Assembly: GCA_030148065.1 (NCBI GenBank)
Contig: JASBUC010000063.1
Coordinates: 62,001 to 126,000, forward strand
Source of the DNA: Legionellaceae bacterium
GTDB taxonomy: Bacteria; Pseudomonadota; Gammaproteobacteria; Legionellales; Legionellaceae
Direction: 5' to 3'
Length of the DNA stretch: 64,000 bases
The position numbers and the translations under genes are program-made. Below the pieces are notes generated by a model. That model saw nothing but the letters and a program-made list of their open reading frames with translations. It was not told where the DNA came from and did not search any database. This document shows positions 45,921 to 55,019 of the stretch, one piece after another (positions within the stretch are counted from its first letter, which is position 1; every line of letters begins with the position of its first letter).

Positions 45921-47288
45921 CTATTTAACCACTACGGTTTTGGTATTGACAAACTCTTTAATTCCCTCTTCGGAGAGTTCGCGACCAAAGCCTGAGAGCT
46001 TAATGCCACCAAAAGGCAAACGTGGATCGGAGCTCACCAAACCATTCACAAAAACAGCACCTGCTTCCAGCTCTTCTTTTGCAAGTTGCTCACCACGCTC
46101 TAAATCTTTGGTAAAAACAGCCGCACCCAAACCATAAGGCGTATCATTGGCAACTTTCACTCCTTCGCGCTCATCTCTGACCTCAATAAAGACAACAACC
46201 GGTCCAAAAAGCTCTTGATCGAAAGCGGCCATCCCTTTACTAACGTTACTAAGAGCCGTCGGTGGGTAGTAAAACCCCTCCCCATCAGGAATGACGCCGC
46301 CTGTGAGAAGTTTTGCGCCTTTGTCAATTGAGTCTGTTACTTGTTGGTGCAGCGTTTGCCGAAGATCCGCTCTTGCTAAGGGCCCAAAGTTACACTCTGG
46401 TAGACTCGGATCGCTCATTTGGTAGCGTTTTAACTTCTCTAAAATCAGTGCCTGTAATTTGGGCATCACCTCACGGGTTGCAATGATTCTTTTGGCCGCA
46501 ATGCACACTTGGCCACTCACATTCATACGAGAGAGCACAATTTGCTCGGCAGCAAGTTCTAAATTGGCATCATTTAAAACCAAATAAGGATCAGAGCCAC
46601 CAAGTTCCATCACCACCTTTTTTAAAACTTTACCGGCTTGGCTAGCAACGGCACTGCCTGCCCGCTCACTGCCAGTTAGTGTCACCGCACTAACAGAAGG
46701 ATTGGCAATCACCTGAGCCGAGCCCTGGTTGTCGGTAAGCAAGGTTCTAAAAACATTTTCAGGAAACTCAGCTTCTTGCAGCAATGCTTCAATTCGAAGT
46801 GCCGTCCCTGTTGAAATCTCAGCATGACTTAAAAGCCCCACATTACCCGCCATTAAACAAGGCACTAAAAATCGAAACACCTGCCAAGTTGGAAAATTCC
46901 AAGGCATGATGGCAAAGACCGCACCTCTTGGTTGATACGTTACCATGCTTTTATGGGACTCAGTTTTTATTATTTTATCTTGCAAATAGGTTTTAGCATT
47001 AACCCGGTAGTGCTCACACAAAAGCGCACACTTTTCAATTTCAGCCAACGATCCAGTGATTGGTTTACCCATTTCTTGGGTCATCAACAAACTCAAAGAC
47101 TCTTTATTGTCACGAAGGCAATCAGCTAATTGCCCAATTAACATTTCCCGATAAGAAAAGTCTGTTTTTCGCCAAACCTGAAAAGCGTGGTTAACCGCTT
47201 CAATGATCTCAGAAAGCTCTTCTGAGCTCATAAGAGAATACCGCTTAATTTCTTGTCCTGTTGCAGGGTTTATGGTTACCAAAGCCAT
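45921..47288 (-). CDS. Aldehyde dehydrogenase, succinate-semialdehyde type (Sad/GabD-like)
   Basis: NAD(P)-dependent aldehyde dehydrogenase, 455 residues, most like the YneI/Sad group that oxidises succinic semialdehyde. Motifs: PWNFPTWQVFR, the catalytic Glu in MELGGSDPYLV and Cys in SGQVCIAAKR, and the C-terminal PFGGIKLSGFGRELS. The nucleotide-contact segment usually reading LKHA is LLSHAE here. Facing the glutaminase gene end to end, it fits glutamine to glutamate to GABA to succinate, although no decarboxylase or transaminase is in the window. Substrate assigned by similarity. Confidence 0.88.
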   Translation of the reverse strand: MALVTINPATGQEIKRYSLMSSEELSEIIEAVNHAFQVWRKTDFSYREMLIGQLADCLRDNKESLSLLMTQEMGKPITGSLAEIEKCALLCEHYRVNAKTYLQDKIIKTESHKSMVTYQPRGAVFAIMPWNFPTWQVFRFLVPCLMAGNVGLLSHAEISTGTALRIEALLQEAEFPENVFRTLLTDNQGSAQVIANPSVSAVTLTGSERAGSAVASQAGKVLKKVVMELGGSDPYLVLNDANLELAAEQIVLSRMNVSGQVCIAAKRIIATREVMPKLQALILEKLKRYQMSDPSLPECNFGPLARADLRQTLHQQVTDSIDKGAKLLTGGVIPDGEGFYYPPTALSNVSKGMAAFDQELFGPVVVFIEVRDEREGVKVANDTPYGLGAAVFTKDLERGEQLAKEELEAGAVFVNGLVSSDPRLPFGGIKLSGFGRELSEEGIKEFVNTKTVVVK

Positions 47289-47351
47289 TTAGTTACTCCA
47301 TCATTGATAATATCAAGCAAGTATAGCCTATCTCGTATCTCCTAACTAACA

Positions 47352-47456
47352 AACCCTACGTCACATATCTCACCCCCCTACATCCCTCGGCTTGTCCGAG
47401 GGATCCAGGCTAATCTGATTCATGGATTCCGCGGACACGCCGCGGAACGTAGGGTT
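47352..47456. repeat. Nested palindromic repeat element with two hairpins
   Basis: Outer inverted repeat AACCCTACG/CGTAGGGTT (47352-47360 and 47448-47456). Inner hairpins: CCCTCGG-cttgt-CCGAGGG (47384-47402) and TTCCGCGG-acacg-CCGCGGAA (47427-47447). The same two-hairpin plan occurs at 13482-13531. It resembles dispersed palindromes known from many host-associated proteobacteria; no coding function. Confidence 0.75.
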
Positions 47457-47530
47457 GGGGGATTTCTGTAGAACGTAGGTTAGGGGATGTTAGTGTCAGC
47501 TGTTTCAAAGGCCATGCCTTTGTGGGTTGC

Positions 47531-47565
<35 letters not shown>

Positions 47566-47638
47566 TACAGATGATATAGTGATTTCATTTTTATACTCAC
47601 AAACAAATTGTGAGCACACGCAGGCAAAAGGTAAAAAT

Positions 47639-48829
47639 ATGATTCAAGATGTTTATATTATCGATGCACTAAGAACCCCAGTTGGAAAAGCGCCCAAAGG
47701 CTGTTTTAAAAATACTAGACCGGATGATTTGTTAACTCACTGCTTAAAAGGGATCCTTGATAAATACGAAAACTTTGACCCTACTCGCTTTGAAGATGTC
47801 ATTGTTGGCTGCGCCATGCCGGAAGCCGAGCAAGGAATGAATGTGGCAAGAAATGCCCTATTGCTTGCAGGTCTTCCAGATAGTGTGCCAGGCATGACCA
47901 TAAACCGTTTTTGTTGCTCCGGAATTCAATCGGTTGCAACAGCAGGCTTTCAACTGAATAGCAATTCCCCCAAAGCCATGCTCGCAGGCGGCACAGAGAG
48001 CATGTCAATGGTGCCACTTGGCGGCCATAAGCTAAGCCCTAACCCCGCAATTTTTAATGATGAACACCTAGGCATAGCCTATGGCATGGGACTTACTGCC
48101 GAGATTGTTGCTAAACAGTGGGACATTTCAAGCGAAGAACAACTTGAGTTTTCATTAAACAGTCATCAAAAGGCAACCAATGCCATTGCACAAGGTTACT
48201 TTAAAAGTGAAATCCTTCCCTTTGACATAAAGCATCATCAGCCATCTCTTACAAGGGGTGAAATCATTCAAACCACTGAAACCATCTATGACGATCAAGG
48301 CCCTCGAGCGGATACCTCCATTGAAAAAATGGCTCGCTTAAAGAGCCCTTTTGCCGCAAAAAGTGGGGTCAGTGCTGCAACCAGCTCGCAAATGAGCGAT
48401 GGCGCAGGCATAGCCTTCATTGCCAATGAAGCCATGCTGAAAGAACAAAACCTAAAACCTAAGGCACGACTTCTTAGTTATCAAGTTGCTGGACTTAAAC
48501 CTGAAATTATGGGTGTTGGCCCTATTTATGCCATTCCAAAAGCCCTAGAGGAAGCAGGCTTAACCCTCGATGATGTTGATTGGATAGAGTTAAACGAAGC
48601 CTTTGCCGCCCAAAGCCTTGCTGTTATCAAAGAGCTTCGCCTTAACCCTGCCATTGTCAACCCACAAGGTGGGGCCATTGCCCTTGGCCACCCATTAGGA
48701 GCAACAGGTGCCATTCGACTAGCAACCGTCTTGAATGGCTTACGAAGAACCAATGGCCGTTATGGCCTAGTAACAATGTGCATTGGCACAGGCATGGGAG
48801 CCTGTGCTGTCATTGAACTACTCGATTAA
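47639..48829 (+). CDS. Acetyl-CoA acyltransferase (thiolase)
   Basis: Beta-ketothiolase that cleaves 3-ketoacyl-CoA in beta-oxidation or isoleucine degradation. 396 residues from the ATG at 47639 (AAAGGT upstream); a longer reading from 47522 runs through the heptamer repeat and gives a non-thiolase leader, so it is rejected. Nucleophilic Cys in NRFCCSGIQSVATA, His in GHPLGATGAIRLA, and Cys in CIGTGMGACA. The usual TAGNSSQ is AATSSQ here. FadA/FadI type; the partner FadB is not in the window. Confidence 0.93.
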   Translation: MIQDVYIIDALRTPVGKAPKGCFKNTRPDDLLTHCLKGILDKYENFDPTRFEDVIVGCAMPEAEQGMNVARNALLLAGLPDSVPGMTINRFCCSGIQSVATAGFQLNSNSPKAMLAGGTESMSMVPLGGHKLSPNPAIFNDEHLGIAYGMGLTAEIVAKQWDISSEEQLEFSLNSHQKATNAIAQGYFKSEILPFDIKHHQPSLTRGEIIQTTETIYDDQGPRADTSIEKMARLKSPFAAKSGVSAATSSQMSDGAGIAFIANEAMLKEQNLKPKARLLSYQVAGLKPEIMGVGPIYAIPKALEEAGLTLDDVDWIELNEAFAAQSLAVIKELRLNPAIVNPQGGAIALGHPLGATGAIRLATVLNGLRRTNGRYGLVTMCIGTGMGACAVIELLD

Positions 48830-48868
48830 GTCAAAGCTGCGCATAATGAACTAAGATGGGGATCCCAG

Positions 48869-49669
48869 ATGAGAAAAAGCGAATTATTAGATCGAATTAA
48901 AGACATCGCCATTGCCGCCTCAGAAGTTATTTTAACCTACTATCTAACAGCACCCATCGAGGTGATAACAAAAAACGACGACAGCCCTCTAACCAAAGCT
49001 GATTTGTCAGCACATCAGCTTATCTACCAGAAACTTAAAGATTTAACACCAGAAATACCAATCATCTCAGAAGAGAGCACTAAATTAGCAAACGTTAGCC
49101 AAGCGACTTCTGCTTTTTGGCTAGTCGATCCACTTGATGGTACCAAAGAATTTATCGCCCAAAATGGTGAATTTACCGTCAACATTGCCTTAATAGAACA
49201 AGGCTCCCCTACTCTTGGAGTCGTCGCATTGCCCGCAAAAAGAGAGCTCTACTTAGGATTGATTGAGCAGACTCGAAAAAAAGCATTCAAACAAACGTTT
49301 TCAGGGGATGCCGAACTCATCAGCACACTCCCTTTTTGCAAAGGATCAGGACTAACCATCGTTGGCAGTCGCTCTCATCAAAATAGCCAAGCACTTGATG
49401 ACTTTCTTAAAGGTCAAAGCGTTAAGCAATATTTACCATTTGGTTCGTCTCTTAAGTTTTGTGAGCTTGCCAAAGGCAATGCCGAACTCTATCCCCGACT
49501 TGGTCGAACCATGGAGTGGGACATTGCAGCGGGACATGCTGTGCTAAAAGGCGCAGGGGGTGAAATTTTTAAACTCGATGGCAGCCCCATGACTTATGGC
49601 AAAGAAAATCTAGAAAATCCACACTTTGCTGCTGTCTGCCGGCCTGAATTATTTTTGGCGCTGCATTAA
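48869..49669 (+). CDS. cysQ: 3'(2'),5'-bisphosphate nucleotidase CysQ
   Basis: Removes the 3'-phosphate of PAP/PAPS; inositol-monophosphatase fold, Mg2+ dependent. 266 residues. Metal-site motifs SEEST, VDPLDGTKEFI, and the C-terminal EWDIAAGHAVLKGAGG are intact. It overlaps the convergent DUF2802 gene by 21 bases. No other sulfate assimilation genes are nearby. Confidence 0.94.
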   Translation: MRKSELLDRIKDIAIAASEVILTYYLTAPIEVITKNDDSPLTKADLSAHQLIYQKLKDLTPEIPIISEESTKLANVSQATSAFWLVDPLDGTKEFIAQNGEFTVNIALIEQGSPTLGVVALPAKRELYLGLIEQTRKKAFKQTFSGDAELISTLPFCKGSGLTIVGSRSHQNSQALDDFLKGQSVKQYLPFGSSLKFCELAKGNAELYPRLGRTMEWDIAAGHAVLKGAGGEIFKLDGSPMTYGKENLENPHFAAVCRPELFLALH

Positions 49670-50050
49670 AGCTTGATACCCATTTAAATTGCTTAATAAG
49701 TCCACCTCCGCTTTGGTTAGATGACAAGACTTCATCACTTCTTCAGAGTTTTCCCCCAACTCAAGCATTTTTATCGCTTGATGATAAGCCGAGTCCTTTT
49801 TAACATCGAGCTCAAGGCTTTCTTGTTTAGAATCCAATGCTTCAATCTGAGCAAAAAGTCTGTTAAATTTTTTATCTAACACTAAATCTGCGTTCAAGAG
49901 AGTCCTCAACTCTTGAAAGACATCGGCTAACTCCAGTCCTTGTTTGTGAACGACCGCTTTTTGACGCTTAAGTTCTTGACTGATAACACGAATACGAGCA
50001 AAGAGCATCACGCTCAAAAAACAGAAAAACGCTAATGCAAGCCAAATCAT
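49649..50050 (-). CDS. DUF2802 protein next to fliA
   Basis: 133 residues: one N-terminal membrane segment (about 1-20), a coiled-coil region (about 22-85) and the DUF2802 core with AIKMLELGENSEEVMKSCHL and a DLLSNL-type end. In Pseudomonas and Legionella, DUF2802 genes sit at the end of flagellar/chemotaxis clusters near fliA; the molecular role is unknown. It follows fliA by about 48 bases and is likely the last gene of the flagellar transcript here. motA, motB and che genes are not adjacent. Confidence 0.8.
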   Translation of the reverse strand: MIWLALAFFCFLSVMLFARIRVISQELKRQKAVVHKQGLELADVFQELRTLLNADLVLDKKFNRLFAQIEALDSKQESLELDVKKDSAYHQAIKMLELGENSEEVMKSCHLTKAEVDLLSNLNGYQALMQRQK

Positions 50051-50097
50051 AACACCTCAGCAGATAGTCCCTTCTTACCCTCATCCTAGCGAATCAG

Positions 50098-50820
50098 TTA
50101 AGAATAGTCCATTCGGGCTTTGACCCGAATCATCGCCTGTGAATGAATTTGAGACACGCGTGACTCACTTACCCCCAGCACTTCTCCAATTTCTTTTAAA
50201 TTTAATTCTTGTTCGTAATAAAGAGAAAGCACCATTTTTTCGCGCTCAGGTAATTGCCCAATGATTTTGATTAACTGGCGATTCAAGTCATCTTTTTGAA
50301 CCTCAGATAATGGTTCATTATTAGCACTTGATTCTCCCTCTCCACTCATAGCATCATCACTAATTCCAAGATCATCAAAGCCATAGAGCTGGGTAGCTGA
50401 TGAATTTTTTAGCAATGAGTGGTAGTCAGTAACCGACATTCCTAACTCTTCTGCAATCTCATAGTCTTTTGCATCACGACCTAATTTATTCTCTATTTTT
50501 TTTACCGCCTCAGAAATCACTCTGGAGTTTTTATAGACACTTCTAGGAACCCAATCATTACGTCTTACTTCATCAAGCATGTATCCTCTAATTCGAATAC
50601 CAGCATAAGTCTCAAAAGACGCTCCCTTGCCCTCATCAAATTTCTTAGCCGCTTCTAAAAGCCCTATCATGCCAGCCTGCATCAAATCTTCCAACATCAC
50701 CGTTTGCGGAAGACGCCCCCTTAAGTGGTGTGCTATTTTTTTGACAAGCTGAGCATGCTCTAGAACCAAGTGATGAAGGTTATTCTTGCCAAGTTGGCTA
50801 TATGCTTTTAGGGTTTCCAC
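50098..50820 (-). CDS. fliA: Flagellar sigma factor FliA (sigma-28)
   Basis: RNA polymerase sigma factor for late flagellar genes. 240 residues. Region 2 has LMQAGMIGLLEAAKKFDEGK and FETYAGIRIRGYMLDEVRR; region 3 has RDAKDYEIAEELGMS; region 4 has REKMVLSLYYEQELNLKEIG and VSESRVSQIHSQAM. GGAG precedes the ATG. A palindromic hairpin (50852-50896) separates it from flhG. FlgM was not seen. Confidence 0.95.
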   Translation of the reverse strand: METLKAYSQLGKNNLHHLVLEHAQLVKKIAHHLRGRLPQTVMLEDLMQAGMIGLLEAAKKFDEGKGASFETYAGIRIRGYMLDEVRRNDWVPRSVYKNSRVISEAVKKIENKLGRDAKDYEIAEELGMSVTDYHSLLKNSSATQLYGFDDLGISDDAMSGEGESSANNEPLSEVQKDDLNRQLIKIIGQLPEREKMVLSLYYEQELNLKEIGEVLGVSESRVSQIHSQAMIRVKARMDYS

Positions 50821-50851
50821 GTTACTATCTCCATTTATTGCGAGGGGACTC

Positions 50852-50896
50852 TATACTCAAAATACTTGAAAACGCCCTTTTCAAGTATTTTGAGGA
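50852..50896. repeat. Compact copy of the dispersed palindromic element (copy 6)
   Basis: CTCAAAATACTTGAAAA (50856-50872) and its exact reverse complement (50878-50894) around a five-base loop. It lies between flhG and fliA, so it would form a strong hairpin in the flagellar mRNA, with possible effect on fliA expression. No T-tract. Confidence 0.85.
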
Positions 50897-50900
50897 TCTC

Positions 50901-51764
50901 TCATCCATATACCATTTGTTGTATAAAAAATCCTGTATTGCTATTTAATTCTGTTTGCCAAGGCAAAGACCTAACACTCTCAGCAAGTTTTATAAATGCT
51001 TTTGTAGAACACGCATTTGGGTAACGACTAACAACCGGCGCTTGCAATTTGATTCCCTGTTGCAACTTTTTATCAAAAGGAATGGCGCCGATGTAATTTA
51101 ATGACACATTTAAAAATTTATCACTGACTCGAAAGAGTTTATTAAAAAGACTCTTACCTTCTTCTGCGCTCTGTACAAAATTTGTAACAATGTTAAATCG
51201 GTTAACTCGATACTTTTTATGCATTACTTTAATTAAAGCGTACGCATCGGTGATAGAAGTTGGCTCATCACAAATCACTACAATAATTTCTTGTGATGAT
51301 CTCATAAAACTTAAAACAGCGTCTGAGAGTCCTGCCGCTGTATCAACTAATAGATAATCATACTCATTGGTTAGCTCATTAAAACTGTCAATTAATCCTG
51401 CGTGCTCACAAGGAGATAGAGACGCCATAGCAGAGGTACCAGTAGCACCTGGAATAAAATCAATACCAGACGGTGCTTTTACGATGATCTCTCTTAAGGA
51501 TGAGTTACCATTTATCACATCTTCTAAGGTAGCACTAGGGTAAAGACCTAACATCACATTAAGGTTGGCAAGCCCTAGATCGCCATCTAGCAGCAGAACC
51601 TTATGACCATTCTGTTGCAAAGCAAGTGATAAATTAAGAGAAAGGCTGCTTTTACCTACCCCACCTTTTCCAGCCCCAACTGCCAAAACTTTTGTTTTAG
51701 TTCTATGACGGTTCATCGCACTTCCATTTTTTTTATTTAATACACTCTCGCTATAATTGGACAT
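50901..51764 (-). CDS. flhG: Flagellar number regulator FlhG (FleN), MinD-like ATPase
   Basis: MinD/ParA-type ATPase that limits flagellar number, in many species by acting on FleQ and FlhF. 287 residues. Deviant Walker A GAGKGGVGKSSLSLNLSLAL near residue 33, Walker B-like LLVDTAAGLSD, and FIPGATGTSAM. Its start overlaps the end of flhF by 14 bases, so they are translationally coupled; AGGGAGATAACA precedes the ATG at 51764. A shorter start at MNRHRTK (51716) is less supported. Confidence 0.94.
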   Translation of the reverse strand: MSNYSESVLNKKNGSAMNRHRTKTKVLAVGAGKGGVGKSSLSLNLSLALQQNGHKVLLLDGDLGLANLNVMLGLYPSATLEDVINGNSSLREIIVKAPSGIDFIPGATGTSAMASLSPCEHAGLIDSFNELTNEYDYLLVDTAAGLSDAVLSFMRSSQEIIVVICDEPTSITDAYALIKVMHKKYRVNRFNIVTNFVQSAEEGKSLFNKLFRVSDKFLNVSLNYIGAIPFDKKLQQGIKLQAPVVSRYPNACSTKAFIKLAESVRSLPWQTELNSNTGFFIQQMVYG

Positions 51765-52935
51765 TGTTATCTCCCTTAATCAAAGAGCTCATCAATTCTT
51801 TTAAGGCCAAAGAGCTGTCTTCAGATACATTACTGAGGCTATTATTAAGTAGAGAAAACAGTTGATAGTGATTCGCTAATGAGATGTCTTCAGGGATCTG
51901 CTGACCATTACTTAAATATAGCAATGGCGCTTTTGCCTTTAAGAGTGCACAGAGTGCACTAGCAATGCTAAAGGTTTCATCCGTTTTGGTTAAAATAACC
52001 CTCTTGGAAGGAAGATACTGATATTCCGTTAAAGCTTTTACCAATATAGTTGTTTGGGTAGTGGCCGAAAGCACCATAATGGGCTCAATTGGAAAATCAC
52101 TTTGATTCACTAAGGAAAGTGTTTTACTCAGCCGGTCAGTAGTGGGGTTGAAGCCTGATGAATCAATTAAAATTAACTTTTTATCTTGCATTTTTTTCAT
52201 GGCTAAATTTAGTTCTTGTAAATTTTGACATGAAACAACATTAATTCTTAATAGGTTACCAAAGGTAGAAAGCTGTTGATAGGCTGCAATACGGCTATTA
52301 TCTAGCGTTATCAAACCACAGTGTTCAGCCCCATGCTTTAGCGAGAAACGTGCAGCAATTTTAGCTATCGTCGTGGTCTTACCAACACCAGTCGGACCAA
52401 TAAAAAAATATGCCCCCCCCATCTCAACCAAATCACGCTTTGAAAATTCGAGCGATGATGAGAGTTTAGACTTCACAGCAGCCCACGCGTCTGATTCTGA
52501 CATTGACGCATGAACGTCTTGAACAACAAGTTCTGCTGTTTCAACATTAAAGCCAATGTGAATGAGCTTTTTTAAAATAATGACTTGTAAGGGATTATGA
52601 GAAGAAATTCCCTGCCAACTAAGGCCGGCAAGCTGAGATTCAATCATGTCTCGTAGTAATCGAACCTCATTACTAACAGTCTCGGCATTGTCAGTATTAA
52701 CAGAAGGGTTAGCAGCATTGGGTCCTATTTCTATTTCAGCGCTGTCTTTCATCAAGGAACTAAGTTCTGCGCCATCTCTAAGAAGGGTTTCATCATAATC
52801 GGAAGCCGCGATGATTTCCACCTCGCCATTGACCATTTTAGTCGATAAGACAACCGCATTAAGGCCAAGTGTTTCTCTAACCAATTTAAGAGCTTTAGTG
52901 GTGTCCTCTGCTTTTATGCATTTTAGTCTCATCAT
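51751..52935 (-). CDS. flhF: Flagellar GTPase FlhF
   Basis: SRP-type GTPase that sets the place of polar flagella. 394 residues: B domain (1-90), N domain (about 95-180), G domain (about 180-380) with P-loop GPTGVGKTTTIAKIAARFS, G3 region LILIDSSGFNP and G4 TKTD. The G3 motif is DSSGF where most FlhF proteins have DTAG, a noteworthy change. Start is one of two consecutive ATGs (52935 or 52932); GGGGG upstream fits the second. Coupled with flhG. Confidence 0.93.
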   Translation of the reverse strand: MMRLKCIKAEDTTKALKLVRETLGLNAVVLSTKMVNGEVEIIAASDYDETLLRDGAELSSLMKDSAEIEIGPNAANPSVNTDNAETVSNEVRLLRDMIESQLAGLSWQGISSHNPLQVIILKKLIHIGFNVETAELVVQDVHASMSESDAWAAVKSKLSSSLEFSKRDLVEMGGAYFFIGPTGVGKTTTIAKIAARFSLKHGAEHCGLITLDNSRIAAYQQLSTFGNLLRINVVSCQNLQELNLAMKKMQDKKLILIDSSGFNPTTDRLSKTLSLVNQSDFPIEPIMVLSATTQTTILVKALTEYQYLPSKRVILTKTDETFSIASALCALLKAKAPLLYLSNGQQIPEDISLANHYQLFSLLNNSLSNVSEDSSLALKELMSSLIKGDNNVQL

Positions 52936-52943
52936 GCCCCCTA

Positions 52944-55019
52944 TTAACCAATCGACCCTACGATTTTAATCCTTCTTGTTTCTGGGATTTCATCAAATGA
53001 TAAAACGTGGATCTTTGTTGAAATAACACGCACAAATCGTGCCAAAAATTGTCTTAAATCCGCTTGCACGACAAAAACAATGCGTGAGTCACGATTTTCT
53101 CTCGTTCTGATGTACTGATAGATTATTCCTTGAATTTGATGCACCTCTTCAGAATCAAATAAAGGACTGTTACTTACTCTAGACATTTTCTCAATTTTTT
53201 TCCCTAAAGCGGGGCTAATGGTGACAATGGATAGCTCATTAAAATCCCCTGAGACAATTTGAGTGATTAACGATGAAATCGATAAACGAACCGCTTTTAA
53301 AAGCTCTTTAGGATCGGTACTGTTACTTGCGGCAACTATCAACGACTCAGCGATTCCTTTAAAATCGGTTAGTGGGATCCCCTCTATCAATAGCATCTGT
53401 AAAGTTTTATTGATAACGCTAATAGAGAGTCGTGACGGTGTTAGCTCTTGAACAAGCTTTGGTGAGGTTTCTGAGAGCTTATTAAGCAGCGCTTCTGTTT
53501 CACTGAAACCTAGCAGTTTATGAACATTTGCTTCAATCACATGACTTAAGTGCGTTGCAATGACAAGCTTAGGGTCAATTATGGTAAACCCCTCATTTTC
53601 AGCATGCTCTTTTTCTGAATTATTAATCCAGTAGGCCTCGAGCGAACAAATGGGATCGAGCACTTTCTCTCCCATCAGAGTTCGTCTAGGCCCACCAGGG
53701 TTTACAGCCAGAAACTTATCTAAATAAATCCTGCCCTCAGACAGCACAACCCCATCGATAATCAAACGGTAGCCAAAAGGCTCAAGATCTAAATTGTCAT
53801 TAATTTGCACCTTAGGAAATAGAAAGCCAAATTTTATAGAAAGCCTGCGTCTAATTTCTTTAATATTGCTCAAGAGATTATCATTGCTTTTGATATCAAC
53901 AAGAGGAATTAAACGATAGCCTATCTCCACACTGAGTGTCTTAGCACTACAAACATCATCTAAAGTAAGAGGATCTTCTGACAGATTTTTCAAACCCCTA
54001 GACTCAAGTGACTTTTCTCCACTATTAACTTTATCCTCTTCATTTTGACCTTTTCCTGAATAGAAAGCAGCAAGCCCCATTAAACAAGAAAAGGAGAGAA
54101 AAACTAAGTGAGGCATATTGGGTATAATGCCCAAAACAAATAAAATAATGGCCGCCACCCAAAGTGAATGGCTATTTGAAAACACCTGTTTAACCAAGGC
54201 ATTGCCCATATCATGAGACCTTGAAAAACGAGTCACCATAACGGCTGCAGCGGTAGAGAGAAGTAATGCTGGGATTTGAGCTGCCAGCCCATCACCAATG
54301 GTTAATAAAATATAATTTTGTCCTGCTCTGGTTAAGCTCATACCATGTTGGGTAAGGCCTATAATTATTCCACCGACAATGTTAATAAAGAGGATCACCA
54401 TGCCAGCAACCGCATCACCTCGAACAAATTTGCTAGCACCATCCATTGAACCATAAAAATCAGACTCAGCAACCAATTCATCTCGACGTAGCCCTGCTTC
54501 CTCATGCGTAATTGAGCCAGAATTTAAATCTGAATCAATCGCCATTTGCTTACCAGGTAAAGAATCAAGAGCAAATCTAGCACTTACTTCTGATACACGC
54601 CCAGCTCCTTTTGTGATTACTACAAAATTTATCACGACCAGAATTAAAAAAATGACCAATCCAACGGTATAATTACCGCCAATGACTACTTGGCCAAATG
54701 ATTGAATTACTTGACCTGCTGCATCCGTACCAGTGTGGCCATTTAAGAGCACAATTCGTGTTGAGGCAATGTTTAATACTAAACGCAACAAGGTCGCTAA
54801 TAATAAAATGGTTGGAAACACCGCAAAATCCAATGGCCGTCGGCAATAAATGCTGGCAAGAATGACAATAAGGGAAAACACAATGTTGAAAGTAAAGAGA
54901 ATATCTAAGAAAATAGTAGGCAACGGCAAAATCATCATAACCAGTAACACTATAATAAACGCTGGGACCAAAAGACTAACTAGTGATGTTTGATTAATGC
55001 GCTCTAGGATATCATCCAT
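52944..55019 (-). CDS. flhA: Flagellar export protein FlhA
   Basis: Large export-gate component of the flagellar type III apparatus. 691 residues, full length. About eight transmembrane helices (1-310); FHIPEP-type signature RFALDSLPGKQMAID near 150; cytoplasmic domain from about 345 to the end. Its ATG lies inside the last codons of flhB (16-base overlap). The complete FlhA contrasts with the shortened FlhB next door. Confidence 0.96.
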   Translation of the reverse strand: MDDILERINQTSLVSLLVPAFIIVLLVMMILPLPTIFLDILFTFNIVFSLIVILASIYCRRPLDFAVFPTILLLATLLRLVLNIASTRIVLLNGHTGTDAAGQVIQSFGQVVIGGNYTVGLVIFLILVVINFVVITKGAGRVSEVSARFALDSLPGKQMAIDSDLNSGSITHEEAGLRRDELVAESDFYGSMDGASKFVRGDAVAGMVILFINIVGGIIIGLTQHGMSLTRAGQNYILLTIGDGLAAQIPALLLSTAAAVMVTRFSRSHDMGNALVKQVFSNSHSLWVAAIILFVLGIIPNMPHLVFLSFSCLMGLAAFYSGKGQNEEDKVNSGEKSLESRGLKNLSEDPLTLDDVCSAKTLSVEIGYRLIPLVDIKSNDNLLSNIKEIRRRLSIKFGFLFPKVQINDNLDLEPFGYRLIIDGVVLSEGRIYLDKFLAVNPGGPRRTLMGEKVLDPICSLEAYWINNSEKEHAENEGFTIIDPKLVIATHLSHVIEANVHKLLGFSETEALLNKLSETSPKLVQELTPSRLSISVINKTLQMLLIEGIPLTDFKGIAESLIVAASNSTDPKELLKAVRLSISSLITQIVSGDFNELSIVTISPALGKKIEKMSRVSNSPLFDSEEVHQIQGIIYQYIRTRENRDSRIVFVVQADLRQFLARFVRVISTKIHVLSFDEIPETRRIKIVGSIG

